The notes: generated by a model from the letters alone, not told the origin. Shown: positions 34,317-44,190, counted from the stretch's first letter. The stretch: DNA of 64,000 nt from Loktanella sp. PT4BL (GCF_003201935.1 NZ_QJJL01000003.1:372001-436000); one strand, 5' to 3'. Translations and numbers: made by a program.

Positions 34317-37138
34317 TTGCCGACCTTCCATGCGAGATTTTTCGGTCCTTTGGGGACCGGTGATTTGATCGCCGGCATGACCGGCTGGGCCTCGTTCGGC
34401 ACGGCGGATTTCTCGATCTTGACCCGCAGGTCGAACCATGCGGCTTGCCCTGTGATCGGATCGGAGTTGGCCCAGCGCAGACCATCACCTTTGGGTGGCA
34501 GCAATTCGTGGATCAGGTGGTTGAGCAGGAAACCCTTGGTGGCCTCGGGTGCCTTTTCATCCAGCGCCCATGCGCCTTTGCGTTTTCCGATCGCATTCCA
34601 TGTCCAGACGGTATTGGGGTTGAGCGACGCCTGATGGGCGACAGGGACGGTGATGGACCCGTGCACCGAGGAAACGCATGCCCAGTCGCCTTCCTGAAAG
34701 CCGTTGGCCTCCCAGATCTTTGTCGGCACATAAAGCGGGTTATGCCCGTGGATCTGCCGGAGCCAGGCGTTTTGTGTGCCCCATGAATGGTACATCGCCA
34801 TAGGCCGTTGGGTCAGCGCGTGGATCGGGTATTCGACCGGATCGGCGTGTCCGTCCTCAAGCGGGGGGTACCAGAACGGGAGCGGGTCCATCGTCAGCTT
34901 CAGGCGTTCACGCAGATGTTCGGGCGGTTGGCGCGTGCCGATACCTTCGGCGGCGGCCTGGAATTTGCGCAGAGGTTCGACGTAAAGCTGGAAGATGTAG
35001 GGTTGGACCACATCATAGAACCCCATCTTCACGGCCCAGTCCTGATACTCCATGCTGAACGGTTTGTAGTAAGCTGCGTTTTCAGGAACGTGTTCGATCC
35101 AGAAGCCGCCGTTGTCGATGTAGTTCTGGATCTGGTCGGGGTTCACTTCGCCGCGACCTTTGCCTGTTCCGTCTGCATTGCGGAAACCGGCCAGCGGGCC
35201 GACGCCGGGGCGACGGATGTGGTTGGTGATATAATCGGCGTAGTCCGCATATTTCTGGCTGCCGTCTTCGTTCACAAACCCGGGCAGGCCGAGCCGCGCG
35301 CCCAGATCGCAGAGCACAGACTGGAACCCGCGCACATCACGGTCAGGCTCGACCACGGGCCAGCGGATCGCATCGGCCACGCCGTCGGCCTCGCAGATCG
35401 GGCGGTCGAGCAGCGAAATACAGTCGTGCCGTTCCAGATAGGTCGTGTCAGGCAGGATCAGATCGGCGTAGGCCACCATTTCCGAGGAGTAGGCATCGGA
35501 GTAGATGATCTTGGGGATCACATAGTCGCCGTTTTCATCCTTATCGGTCAGCATTTTATGCACGCCGCCCACGTTCATGGAGGAGTTCCAGGACATATTC
35601 GCCATATACATGAATAGCGTGTCGATCTTGTAGGGCACACCCGCGTGCGCGTTCGAGATCACCATATGCATCAGGCCGTGCGCCGACATGGGGTTTTCCC
35701 ATGAATAGGCCTTGTCGATGCGGGTGGGGTTACCTTCTGCATCCAGCAAGAGGTCTTCCGGCCCTTGGGTATAGCCAAGGTGCGGGCCGTCAAGCGCGGC
35801 ACCGGGGGTGACTTTGCCATGCGGCTTGGGGTGGGCTGTGGCCGGTTTGGGGTAGGGCGGTTTGAAACGCATACCACCGGGGACTTCGACCGACCCGAGC
35901 AGGATTTGCAGCACGTGCAGCGCACGGCAGGTCTGGAACCCGTTGGAATGCGCGGAAATTCCGCGCATTGCGTGGAAGCTGACAGGGCGACCAATCATCT
36001 TGTCGTGTTTTTTGCCCCGGAAGTCAGTCCATGGGCGGTCAAGCTCAATCGCTTCGTTAAAGGCAACGCGGGCCAGATCGGCGGCGATCGCACGGATGCG
36101 CTGGGCAGAAATCCCGCACCGCTCGGCCACAGCTTCCGGCGCGTAGTCTTCGGATAGGTAGCGGTCCGCCATCTGGTGGAAAACGGGTCGGTGCGTGACA
36201 CCTTTGGCGCGGTAGGTTGCGGCCAGATCGGGTTCGACCCCCTGACCGTTCCAAGGCGCCAGATCGCCGGTGCGCCGGTCGATGACCTGTGGTTGCCCGT
36301 CTTCATCGCGCAGGAACAGACCGAACTGTTCGGACTTCGGATCTTCGTTCACCAGCACGGAGGCGTTGGTGAAGCGCGCCAGATAGTCCAGATCGATTTT
36401 GCCCGCTTTCATCAGGCAGTGGACCATGGCGAGGATGAACAAGCCGTCCGTGCCGGGGGTAATACCCACCCAGTCATCGGCCACAGCGTTATAGCCTGTA
36501 CGGATCGGGTTCACACCGATCATCCGCGCGCCGCGTGCCTTGAGTTTACCGATACCCATCTTGATGGGGTTGCTGTCGTGGTCTTCGGCCACGCCAAACA
36601 GCATGAAAAGCTTGGTATGGTCCCAATCGGGCTGGCCGAACTCCCAGAACGCGCCACCCATCGTATAGATGCCCGCCGCCGCCATATTGACCGAACAGAA
36701 CCCGCCGTGGGCTGCATAGTTGGGGGTGCCGAAACCCTGTGCCCAGAAGCTGGTAAAGGATTGTGACTGGTCGCGGCCTGTGAAGAACGCGAGCTTTTCG
36801 GGAGCTTTTTCGCGGATCGGCGCCAGCCATTCGGTTGCCAGTGTCAGCGTCTCTTCCCAGCTGATCTCCTCGAACTCACCCGAGCCGCGTTCCCCCACGC
36901 GCTTGAGCGGTGCGCGCAGCCGTGAGGGTGCATTGTGTTGCATGATGCCGGCAGACCCTTTGGCACAAAGCACGCCCTGGTTCACGGGGTGGTCCTTGTT
37001 ACCCTCGATATAGGCAACCTTGCCGTCTTTCATATGCACATTGATCCCGCAGCGGCAGGCACACATGTAGCAGGTCGTCTTGCGCACCTCGTCCGAGACT
37101 TTGGGCGATGTATCGAGTTGTGGCTGATCAAGTGACAT
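34313..37138 (-). CDS. soeA: Molybdopterin-containing catalytic subunit of cytoplasmic sulfite dehydrogenase
   Basis: Oxidises sulfite, here the product of Xsc, to sulfate. 941 residues from ATG 37138; an upstream extension runs antisense-like through tauE and is dropped. The N-terminal [4Fe-4S] cysteines CYMCACRCG and GVLCAKGSAG and molybdopterin-guanine-dinucleotide domain blocks (GGFCSVNMAAAGIYTMGGAFWEFGQ; MRGISAHSNGF) are present. No Tat signal, matching cytoplasmic SoeA. It follows the tauE permease by 11 bases. Confidence 0.9.
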   Translation of the reverse strand: MSLDQPQLDTSPKVSDEVRKTTCYMCACRCGINVHMKDGKVAYIEGNKDHPVNQGVLCAKGSAGIMQHNAPSRLRAPLKRVGERGSGEFEEISWEETLTLATEWLAPIREKAPEKLAFFTGRDQSQSFTSFWAQGFGTPNYAAHGGFCSVNMAAAGIYTMGGAFWEFGQPDWDHTKLFMLFGVAEDHDSNPIKMGIGKLKARGARMIGVNPIRTGYNAVADDWVGITPGTDGLFILAMVHCLMKAGKIDLDYLARFTNASVLVNEDPKSEQFGLFLRDEDGQPQVIDRRTGDLAPWNGQGVEPDLAATYRAKGVTHRPVFHQMADRYLSEDYAPEAVAERCGISAQRIRAIAADLARVAFNEAIELDRPWTDFRGKKHDKMIGRPVSFHAMRGISAHSNGFQTCRALHVLQILLGSVEVPGGMRFKPPYPKPATAHPKPHGKVTPGAALDGPHLGYTQGPEDLLLDAEGNPTRIDKAYSWENPMSAHGLMHMVISNAHAGVPYKIDTLFMYMANMSWNSSMNVGGVHKMLTDKDENGDYVIPKIIYSDAYSSEMVAYADLILPDTTYLERHDCISLLDRPICEADGVADAIRWPVVEPDRDVRGFQSVLCDLGARLGLPGFVNEDGSQKYADYADYITNHIRRPGVGPLAGFRNADGTGKGRGEVNPDQIQNYIDNGGFWIEHVPENAAYYKPFSMEYQDWAVKMGFYDVVQPYIFQLYVEPLRKFQAAAEGIGTRQPPEHLRERLKLTMDPLPFWYPPLEDGHADPVEYPIHALTQRPMAMYHSWGTQNAWLRQIHGHNPLYVPTKIWEANGFQEGDWACVSSVHGSITVPVAHQASLNPNTVWTWNAIGKRKGAWALDEKAPEATKGFLLNHLIHELLPPKGDGLRWANSDPITGQAAWFDLRVKIEKSAVPNEAQPVMPAIKSPVPKGPKNLAWKVGK

Positions 37139-37149
37139 CTGGAGACCTT

Positions 37150-37914
37150 TCAAGCGAATTGGGTGCGGACAAGGGCGGCACCTGCCAAAGCACAAAGCAG
37201 TGACAGGCAGGCAGGGCGATAGTAGGAGGCAAAACGCGGCGTGAACAGGCGTTGACCAAGGAACACACCGAGCGTTGTCGGGATAGCAAGGCTCAGGCCG
37301 CGTGCGGCAGCAGTACTGTTCATCACGCCGAACCAGAGCAGCATGATGAGCGAGGTCAGCGAACTGACAAACAGAAAGAGCACGAGGGCTGCACGCATTT
37401 TGGCAGCGGGCGCATCCTGCGAAAGCACATAGATCGCGATCACCATGCCGCCCACGCTGGCAAGACCTGTGACGATACCTGCGGCGATGCCCGAACCATA
37501 AAGCCCCGCTTTGGTTGCCAGAAACGCGAGCCGGATTTTGGCAAGTTGGGTCAGCGCAAGCGCAATAATGACTGTCAGAGCAATCAACTGGCTGGCTTCG
37601 ACAGAGACAGAAGTCGTCAGTAGCAGACCGAAAGGTACGCCGATGGTTGATCCAATCACCAGGCCCATGACGATACCGCGGTCCGCCTCTTGCCATCCAC
37701 CCCTTGCCATCAGCACCGAGGCGGTCATTTCAAGCCACCAGCAGATCGGGATGATTTGCACGGGCGGCAGGATGATGACGGCGCTTGCCATCACGACCGC
37801 CGAAAGCGCGAAGCCGGAAAACCCGCGCACGATCCCGGCCACAATCACGATCACCGTCAGGATCAGGAATTCCTGTCCTGTCAGATCAAGTGTTGCAAGC
37901 AGGCCGTCCATCAT
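37150..37914 (-). CDS. tauE: TauE/SafE-family membrane exporter (first copy)
   Basis: Probable exporter of sulfite or a related anion. 254 residues, seven or eight hydrophobic segments, with the family pattern VIVAGIVRGFSGFALSAVVMA near the N-terminus and the repeated second half (GIVTGLASVGGMVIAIYVLS). Lies flush against ackA and 11 bases before soeA. Having both SoeABC and two TauE-type permeases means sulfite can be both oxidised and exported. Confidence 0.85.
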   Translation of the reverse strand: MMDGLLATLDLTGQEFLILTVIVIVAGIVRGFSGFALSAVVMASAVIILPPVQIIPICWWLEMTASVLMARGGWQEADRGIVMGLVIGSTIGVPFGLLLTTSVSVEASQLIALTVIIALALTQLAKIRLAFLATKAGLYGSGIAAGIVTGLASVGGMVIAIYVLSQDAPAAKMRAALVLFLFVSSLTSLIMLLWFGVMNSTAAARGLSLAIPTTLGVFLGQRLFTPRFASYYRPACLSLLCALAGAALVRTQFA

Positions 37915-38979
37915 TCAGTGCCCCTGCGCAATCAGCGCCAGCGCATCGCGGGCGATTTGTTTTTCTTCGTCTGCGACGATGACATGCACCGGTACGCGGC
38001 CAAAGCAGGACAGCAATTCCATGATCCTGTCGCGTACAGGGGCCGCGTTTTCGCCGATACCGCCGGTGAAGGCGACAGCATCAAGCCCGCCCATCGCGAC
38101 TATGGCTGATCCTGCATGACGGGCAGCCCAGTAGCAGAAATGTTCAACGGCGAATTTGGCGGCTTCGTCGGTGCGCTCAAGCAGCGTCTTCATGTTGTTT
38201 TCGCCTGCAAGCGCCTGCAAACCCGAAGTTTTGTTCAGCATCCGGTCGGTTTCATCTTCGCCGAGCGATTTGGACATGCGTAGCACCGCAGCCCCGTCAA
38301 TATCGCCGGACCGAGTGCCCATCGTAAGTCCCGAGAGCGGAGAATATCCCATCGAGGTGGCGATCGACTTGCCGCCCTTGATCGCACAAAGGCTGGCCCC
38401 GTTGCCAAGGTGAAAGGCCAGCAGGTGCTCCGGCAATGCCGCGCCGAATTCGGCAACCATATTGGCATAGGACAGCCCGTGAAAGCCGTAGCGCCGGATG
38501 CCCGCATCATGGTGCATCTGCGGGATGGCATAGCGCGTCGCGACCTCGGGGTTGGTGGCGTGGAACGCTGTCCCGAAGCTGCAATATTGCGGCAGATCAG
38601 GGGCCAGTTTTTGCAAGGCATAGACGCCTGCAAGGTTGTTGGGGTTATGCAAAGGGGCAAGCGGGATCACGCTTTCAATAGTGGCAATCACCGGTGGGCG
38701 CAGGCGCGCGGGCGCTGTCATCACCGCGCCGCCATGAACAATCCTGTGCGCTGCGGCGGTAAAGGCGTTCAGCGGATAGCCCGCATCACGCAAGGCCGCC
38801 AGCATCAGGTCAAGCGCTTGCGCATGGTCTCGCGCCGCGACTGCACGTATGTGATCGCCCAGCCGCAATTCGCCCGCAGACCCAAGGTCCGTGACACGAC
38901 CCGCAGTGACAGAGCGGAGCGCTTCATCAAAGACCTCGATCTTGAGCGAGGAGGAGCCTGCGTTCAAAACCAAGATCAC
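37915..38979 (-). CDS. ackA: Acetate kinase
   Basis: Converts acetyl phosphate and ADP to acetate and ATP. About 354 residues. Motifs: VLVLNAGSSSLK-like N-terminus (VILVLNAGSSSLKIEVF), AAHRIVHGG, FHGLSYANMVAEF, HLGNGASLCAIKGGKS, MGYSPLSGLTMGTRSGDID, AFTGGIGENAAPVRDRI. The start chosen is GTG at 38979, overlapping the pta stop as GTGA; a longer reading is antisense-like. Its place after xsc and pta shows it uses the acetyl phosphate made by Xsc. Confidence 0.93.
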   Translation of the reverse strand: MILVLNAGSSSLKIEVFDEALRSVTAGRVTDLGSAGELRLGDHIRAVAARDHAQALDLMLAALRDAGYPLNAFTAAAHRIVHGGAVMTAPARLRPPVIATIESVIPLAPLHNPNNLAGVYALQKLAPDLPQYCSFGTAFHATNPEVATRYAIPQMHHDAGIRRYGFHGLSYANMVAEFGAALPEHLLAFHLGNGASLCAIKGGKSIATSMGYSPLSGLTMGTRSGDIDGAAVLRMSKSLGEDETDRMLNKTSGLQALAGENNMKTLLERTDEAAKFAVEHFCYWAARHAGSAIVAMGGLDAVAFTGGIGENAAPVRDRIMELLSCFGRVPVHVIVADEEKQIARDALALIAQGH

Positions 38980-39911
38980 TTTGGCAACCCGCAACTGATG
39001 GCGGCCAGGGCCGCAGAAGCGATCCGGGCCGCAGGTGGATCTGCGCGCGAGGTCAGGAGGATCGGCACTTTCGCACCGGTCACGATGCCTGCGGCACAAC
39101 CGCCGGTCAGATAGACGAAGGCTTTGAACAGCGCGTTGCCGGAAACGATGTCGGGCACGATGATGGCATCGGCATGGCCCGCGACAGGATCGCCAGTCAG
39201 CTTCTTGGTCGCCGCCGCTTCGGGTGACATGATCAGGTCAAAGGCCAGCGGGCCAGAGACATCAATGCCTTCAACCTCTGCGCGCGCCCAGTCGGCCAGA
39301 TCTTTGGCCTCCATCGATGAGGGAACGGAGGGAATGGCGCTTTCGGTCGCTGACAGGATCGCGATCTTCGGGCGGTCATTGCCCAGCTTGTTAAGTAGTT
39401 TTTTGATTTCGATAATTGACGACTGGCGCGTCTTGATATCGGGGGCCACGTTGACGGCCGCGTCCGAGATCAGGATCGGCTTGCCGCCATCGGGATGGGA
39501 AATGTGGAAGATATGCACAAAGCGCTGACCTGTGCGCAGCCCCGCATCGCGGGCCACGGCGGTTTTCATAAAGACATCGGTATGCAGCTGCCCTTTCATC
39601 AGGACGTCAGCTTCGCCTGCACCGCAAAGGGCAGCGGCTGTACGGCCGGCTTCTTCCTCGCCAGTGGTGTCGTGCAACTCGTAGCCCGAAATATCCCAAT
39701 CGAGCCTTGCCGCCTCGGCGCGGATCATATCGGCCTCACCCACAAAAACGGGTACCATAATGCCGGCTTTGGTGGCGTCCTCGGCGGCTTCCATCGGCAG
39801 CGGCGATCCCGCACGTGCGATGGCGACGCGGGGGGCGCCAAAGCTTTGCGCGCGTTCAATCAGGTCTGCCGGGGCCTTTGCCTCACGGGTGGAAAGGAAG
39901 GGTGATGTCAT
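38976..39911 (-). CDS. pta: Phosphate acetyltransferase, short form
   Basis: Moves acetyl from the acetyl phosphate released by Xsc to coenzyme A. 311 residues, the compact form seen in alphaproteobacterial sulfonate clusters rather than the long E. coli Pta. Typical C-terminal blocks: ILSATESAIPSVPSSMEA, FDLIMSPEAA, GHADAIIVPDIVSGNALFKAF and ILLTSRADPPAARIAS. Overlaps ackA by 4 bases. Confidence 0.93.
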   Translation of the reverse strand: MTSPFLSTREAKAPADLIERAQSFGAPRVAIARAGSPLPMEAAEDATKAGIMVPVFVGEADMIRAEAARLDWDISGYELHDTTGEEEAGRTAAALCGAGEADVLMKGQLHTDVFMKTAVARDAGLRTGQRFVHIFHISHPDGGKPILISDAAVNVAPDIKTRQSSIIEIKKLLNKLGNDRPKIAILSATESAIPSVPSSMEAKDLADWARAEVEGIDVSGPLAFDLIMSPEAAATKKLTGDPVAGHADAIIVPDIVSGNALFKAFVYLTGGCAAGIVTGAKVPILLTSRADPPAARIASAALAAISCGLPK

Positions 39912-39912
39912 T

Positions 39913-40659
39913 TTACATGCCTTTCAATACGCGCAAGAGCCCCAGAACCGAGAGCGTCATCAGCAGCATCACCGCAAAGCGCCTGAATGTCGAAGGGGAA
40001 GCGGAAAGAAACTGCCGTCCGCCCAGCCAGACACCCAGACCCAGCAAGGGAAACGCCATGACAAGGCCAATGGCGGTATCCCAGCTGACCAATCCGCCCG
40101 CCCACAAAAGCGGCAGGGTGATGATGTCGAGCCCCGTCAGGTAGACAATCATCGTGGCCCGAAAGGCTGCGGCCTGCATTGGTTGCGCGGACATGAAGGC
40201 TGCGACGGGCAAGCCGCCGATGCCCGCGCTGTTGCACGCCCCCGAGATCATACCGACCCCGCCGTGCCCCCATGCCCCGATCCGCCGCTGCAATGTCCAG
40301 CCGGACAGCAGCACCAGTGACATCACCAGTATGATCGAAGAGATCACGATCCGCGCGGTATCGGCACCCACCGACAGCATGACTGTAACCGAAAACGGCA
40401 GTGCAATCGCGGCCCCGCAAAGCATGTAAAGTACCCTGCGCCAGTCGACATGTCCGCGAATGCCGCGGGCCTGAAAGACTGTCATCAAGATTTCGCATGC
40501 AAAGACCACCGGGATCAAAGGAAGCGGGTTTGTGATGAGGGCTGCAAAAGCGATAAAGATCGCCGAGAACCCGAAACCCGAATAGCCCCGGACAAAGGCG
40601 GCCCCCAGCAAAGCAATTGCAAGGGCCGCCGCTGTGCCGGGGCCAAGGTCGAATGGCAA
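39913..40659 (-). CDS. TauE/SafE-family membrane exporter (second copy)
   Basis: Second TauE-type permease in the operon, 248 residues with seven or eight hydrophobic segments. The signature VRGYSGFGFSAIFIAFAALI at the N-terminus is typical of the family, and GGVGMISGACNSAGIGGLPVAAF marks the second half. It lies 2 bases after xsc and just ahead of pta. It is only distantly like the first copy, so the two may carry different anions (sulfite, sulfoacetate or sulfate). Confidence 0.85.
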   Translation of the reverse strand: MPFDLGPGTAAALAIALLGAAFVRGYSGFGFSAIFIAFAALITNPLPLIPVVFACEILMTVFQARGIRGHVDWRRVLYMLCGAAIALPFSVTVMLSVGADTARIVISSIILVMSLVLLSGWTLQRRIGAWGHGGVGMISGACNSAGIGGLPVAAFMSAQPMQAAAFRATMIVYLTGLDIITLPLLWAGGLVSWDTAIGLVMAFPLLGLGVWLGGRQFLSASPSTFRRFAVMLLMTLSVLGLLRVLKGM

Positions 40660-40661
40660 AC

Positions 40662-42434
40662 CTATTCAGCTGCCATGTCGGAGGCGGAGATACCGGCCAC
40701 TTTGACAGGCTTCTTCATGGCGTCGCGGCGGAAGGGTTCACCCAACTCCTGGTTCAGGATCACTTCGATCAGCGTGGTCTTGTTATTCTCCATCTGATCC
40801 TTGATCGCCTGGTTCAACAGCGCTGTCAGCTCTTCCATTGTTCTGGCTTGCACACCGATCAGGCCACAGGCCTGCGCGATGCCCGCGTAGGACACTTTCA
40901 TGTCCAGTTCGGTGCCGACAAAGTTGTCGTCAAACCACAGGGTCGAGTTCCGCTTTTCCGCACCCCACTGGTAGTTGCGGAAGACGATCTGCGTGATGGC
41001 CGGCCACTCATCACGGCCAATCGCTGTCAGTTCGTTCACCGCGATACCAAAGGCACCGTCACCGGCAAAACCGATCACAGGCACATCAGGCTGGCCGATT
41101 TTCGCACCCACGATGGAAGGCAGGCCATAGCCGCACGGACCAAAGAGGCCAGGTGCCAGGTATTTGCGGCCTGTGGGGAAGCTTGGGTAGGCGTTGCCGA
41201 TGGCGCAGTTATTGCCGATATCGGATGAAATGATCGCGTTTTCCGGCATTGCTGCCTGAATAGCGCGCCACGCCTGACGCGGTGACATCCAGTCAGGACG
41301 GGCCTGACGCGCACGCTCGTTCCATGTGGTGCCCGGATCGTCCTGCTCGTGGTCAAGGCTGGACAGTTCCTGCGCCCATGCCGATTTGGTCTGCGCGATC
41401 ATTGCCTTGCGCTCTTCGCGGCCCGCGTCGCCTGCGGTGTCTGCAAGATGCGCTGTGATGCCTTTGGCAACCTTGGCGGCATCGCCGACGATGCCGACGG
41501 TGACCTTTTTGGTCAGGCCGATGCGGTCAGGGTTGATATCAACCTGAATGACCTTGGCATCCGTTGGCCAATAGTCGATGCCGTAACCCGGCAGTGTCGA
41601 GAACGGGTTCAGGCGCGTGCCAAGAGCCAGCACGACATCAGCCTTGCTGATCAGCTCCATGCCGGCTTTTGACCCGTTGTAGCCCAGCGGACCTGCAAAC
41701 AGCGGGTGGTTGCCGGGGAACGCGTCGTTATGCTGGTAGCCCACGCAGACAGGTGCGTCGAGCGCTTCGGCCAGTACCTTGGAGGCCTCGATGCCGCCTT
41801 CGGCCAGAACGACGCCAGCCCCGTTCAGGATCACAGGGAACTTGGCGGTAGAGAGAAGCTCGGCGGCTTTCGCGATAGAGGTTTCACCACCCGGGCTGGA
41901 TTCAAACTCGACCGGCTGTGGAATTTCGACATCGATCACCTGGGTCCAGAAATCACGCGGAATGTTGATTTGGGTCGGACCAGACAGACGCTTGGCCTTG
42001 GCGATGACACGGGCCAGAACCTCGCAGATGCGGGACGGATCACGGACTTCTTCCTGATAGGCCACACAGTCTTTGAACAGGTTCATCTGTTCCATTTCCT
42101 GAAAGCCACCCTGACCGATGGTCTTGTTGGCGGCCTGCGGTGTGACCAGCAAGCACGGGGTATGGTTCCAGTAGGCGGTCTTAACGGCAGTAACAAAGTT
42201 GGTGATGCCGGGACCGTTTTGCGCGATCATCATCGACATCTCGCCGGTGGCGCGGGTGTAACCGTCAGCCATCATTCCGGCCGAGCCTTCATGGGCACAG
42301 TCCCAGAATGTGATGCCCGCTGCCGGGAAAATATCAGAGATCGGCATCATGGCAGATCCGATGATCCCGAAGGCGTGGCGAATGCCGTGCGCCTGCAGCG
42401 TTTTGACGAATGCTTCTTCAGTGGTCATTTTCAT
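40662..42434 (-). CDS. xsc: Sulfoacetaldehyde acetyltransferase
   Basis: Thiamine-diphosphate enzyme that desulfonates sulfoacetaldehyde with phosphate, giving acetyl phosphate and sulfite. 590 residues. The Xsc-type N-terminus (GIRHAFGIIGSAMMPISDIFP; HEGSAGMMADGYTRATGEM) and the TPP-binding GDGAFGIAVNELTAIGR...VFRNYQWGAEKRN are present. ATG 42434 follows a purine-rich ribosome site; a longer frame adds nine residues. A 23-base-period direct repeat lies 95 bases upstream. Leads the run through soeC. Confidence 0.96.
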   Translation of the reverse strand: MKMTTEEAFVKTLQAHGIRHAFGIIGSAMMPISDIFPAAGITFWDCAHEGSAGMMADGYTRATGEMSMMIAQNGPGITNFVTAVKTAYWNHTPCLLVTPQAANKTIGQGGFQEMEQMNLFKDCVAYQEEVRDPSRICEVLARVIAKAKRLSGPTQINIPRDFWTQVIDVEIPQPVEFESSPGGETSIAKAAELLSTAKFPVILNGAGVVLAEGGIEASKVLAEALDAPVCVGYQHNDAFPGNHPLFAGPLGYNGSKAGMELISKADVVLALGTRLNPFSTLPGYGIDYWPTDAKVIQVDINPDRIGLTKKVTVGIVGDAAKVAKGITAHLADTAGDAGREERKAMIAQTKSAWAQELSSLDHEQDDPGTTWNERARQARPDWMSPRQAWRAIQAAMPENAIISSDIGNNCAIGNAYPSFPTGRKYLAPGLFGPCGYGLPSIVGAKIGQPDVPVIGFAGDGAFGIAVNELTAIGRDEWPAITQIVFRNYQWGAEKRNSTLWFDDNFVGTELDMKVSYAGIAQACGLIGVQARTMEELTALLNQAIKDQMENNKTTLIEVILNQELGEPFRRDAMKKPVKVAGISASDMAAE

Positions 42435-42528
42435 GGCGGTGGGTCCTTCCCTAAATTCCAAAGAAAAAGGGAGCGCAGAATCCCCCCAATTTCGCTGTCA
42501 TGACACTAGGTTCTGCACGGCGCTGGCG

Positions 42529-42561
42529 TTAGGTCCAGTTGCCCTGCGTTCCTAAGGCCAG
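42529..42561 (-). promoter_or_regulatory. Putative TauR operator ahead of xsc
   Basis: On the minus strand CTGGCCTTA begins at 42561 and CTGGACCTA at 42538, 23 bases apart. The second copy ends about 95 bases before the xsc ATG. The same two-copy layout is found ahead of tpa and of a small ORF. I recall that TauR of Rhodobacter capsulatus binds direct repeats of CTGGACTTAA; that recollection was not checked here. Confidence 0.7.
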
Positions 42562-42594
42562 AGTAAATTATTTTGAGACACTAAGTCTCAAAAA

Positions 42595-44055
42595 TCAATA
42601 ATTTTGGATCGCCTTGGCGATCAGGTTAATCCCTTCGGGGATGCGCGCCGAGGGAATTGATGAGTAGGCAAGCCGCAAGTATTCTGTTGGCGGGGTTTCA
42701 CCTGCAAAGAACGGCGCGCCGGGTTCGACCAGGACGCTATCCGCCTGCAAGGTCTGTGCCAGAACGGTGGTGTCAATGCCCGCAGGTGTCTTGAGCCAGA
42801 CGGATGATCCGCCATATGTCCCTTGTCCGGCAATCGTCAGCCCATGCTGATCAAGTGCGCTGACCAGCAGTTGCCGCCGTTCATGAAAGGTTTTGCTCAT
42901 CCGGCGGATCAGCGCGTCATAGTGCCCCAAAGACAGATAATAACTGACAGTGCGTTGTATGTGACCGGGCGGGTGGCGCAGGACCGTGGCGCGCAAGGCG
43001 CGGGCTTCGCGGATGAAAGGGGCAGGACCCACCAGATAGCCAAGCCGCAGTCCCGGAAACAGCGACTTTGAAAACGACCCCACGTAGATCACGCGCCCGT
43101 TCTTATCGAGCGACTTGAGCGACGGTGATGGCGATTTCAGAAAGGACATCTCGAATTCGTAGTCATCCTCGACGATAATGAAATCCTCGGCTTCCGCTTT
43201 CTCCAGCAGGGCATTGCGCCGGTCCAGCGGCATTGTGGCGGCAGTCGGGCACTGGTGGCTGGGCGTTGTGAAAACGACATCCGTATCTTCGGGAAGGTTT
43301 TCGGGCGGCAGTCCGTCCTGATCAACGGGAACGACGCTCAGCTGGCAACGCGATTGCGTCAGGATCGTGCGCAGTGCGGGATAGCAGGGGTCTTCTATGG
43401 CCGCACGCCTGCGACTGTTCAACAGAACCTGCGCCGAAAGCCAAAGCGCATTTTGCGCGCCCATTGTCACGAGGATCTCATCAGGATTGGCGAGGATGCC
43501 ACGCCTTGGCAGCGTCTGGCGCGCGATGAAATCAACCAGTTGCGGATCATCGCCATCAAAGTAATCCGAGGTGAGCGCGCTAAAGTCCCGCATTCCCAGC
43601 GCCCGCAAGGCACAAAGCCGCCAGTTTGCGCTGTCAAAAAGCGTTTTATCGGTCTGACCATAGATGAACTGGTAACGGTAATCGGCCCAGTTTGCCGGCT
43701 TGTCCATGCTCAGGCCTGGCGTAAACCGCTGGCCAATCGTTCGTGTCCAATCCACGGTACCGATGTTTGCGCGTTGTGCCGGAAAGGCGGGTGGCTCTGG
43801 GGCGTTGTCGGACACAAAATAGCCAGACCGCCCGCGCGATGTCAGATAGTCATCAGCCACCAGTTCGGTATAGGCCAGCGTTACAGTGATCCGGCTGACA
43901 CCCAAATGCGCCGCCATCTTGCGCGACGACGGCAGCCGCTCGCCCGGGCGGATACGCCCCGCAAGAATACCCTGCGCCACCATTTGCTGGATACGCGCCT
44001 GCAAGGTCCCTTCGGCGGAAGGATCAAGAAAGAAAGTTTCGACGGATAAAGACAT
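42595..44055 (-). CDS. tauR: MocR-type (GntR/aminotransferase) regulator of taurine genes
   Basis: 486 residues: N-terminal GntR winged helix (MVAQGILAGRIRPGERLPSSRKMAAHLGVSRITV) joined to a fold-type I aminotransferase-like domain. The PLP lysine is in YVGSFSKSLFPGLRLGYLV. Such regulators sense a PLP-aldimine with the amino compound, here taurine. Sits between xsc and tpa as in other Rhodobacterales. The repeat pair at 44059-44090 touches its own translation start, so autoregulation is likely. Confidence 0.92.
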   Translation of the reverse strand: MSLSVETFFLDPSAEGTLQARIQQMVAQGILAGRIRPGERLPSSRKMAAHLGVSRITVTLAYTELVADDYLTSRGRSGYFVSDNAPEPPAFPAQRANIGTVDWTRTIGQRFTPGLSMDKPANWADYRYQFIYGQTDKTLFDSANWRLCALRALGMRDFSALTSDYFDGDDPQLVDFIARQTLPRRGILANPDEILVTMGAQNALWLSAQVLLNSRRRAAIEDPCYPALRTILTQSRCQLSVVPVDQDGLPPENLPEDTDVVFTTPSHQCPTAATMPLDRRNALLEKAEAEDFIIVEDDYEFEMSFLKSPSPSLKSLDKNGRVIYVGSFSKSLFPGLRLGYLVGPAPFIREARALRATVLRHPPGHIQRTVSYYLSLGHYDALIRRMSKTFHERRQLLVSALDQHGLTIAGQGTYGGSSVWLKTPAGIDTTVLAQTLQADSVLVEPGAPFFAGETPPTEYLRLAYSSIPSARIPEGINLIAKAIQNY

Positions 44056-44058
44056 GGT

Positions 44059-44090
44059 CTGGCCTTAGGTTGCGCACCAGACTGGACTTA
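44059..44090 (+). promoter_or_regulatory. Putative TauR operator between tauR and a small ORF
   Basis: CTGGCCTTA (44059-44067) and CTGGACTTA (44082-44090), start-to-start distance 23. Oriented on the plus strand, with the second copy ending 100 bases before ATG 44191, the same geometry as ahead of xsc and tpa. On the minus strand it overlaps the tauR leader. Confidence 0.72.
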
Positions 44091-44190
44091 TTTTCTGTCT
44101 ACGGCAAGTGGTGCTGCTGAAAATCCTGTGGTCCGCGACGGAAACCCTGCGCCGGCACGTATCAGAGGTGCAATAAGCTGGAGAAGACCA

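Noticed and set aside
37139..37696. N-terminal extension of soeA to about 1127 residues
   Set aside because: The extra part is an out-of-frame antisense-like reading of the tauE permease gene; the SoeA N-terminus with its Fe-S cysteines begins at 37138.
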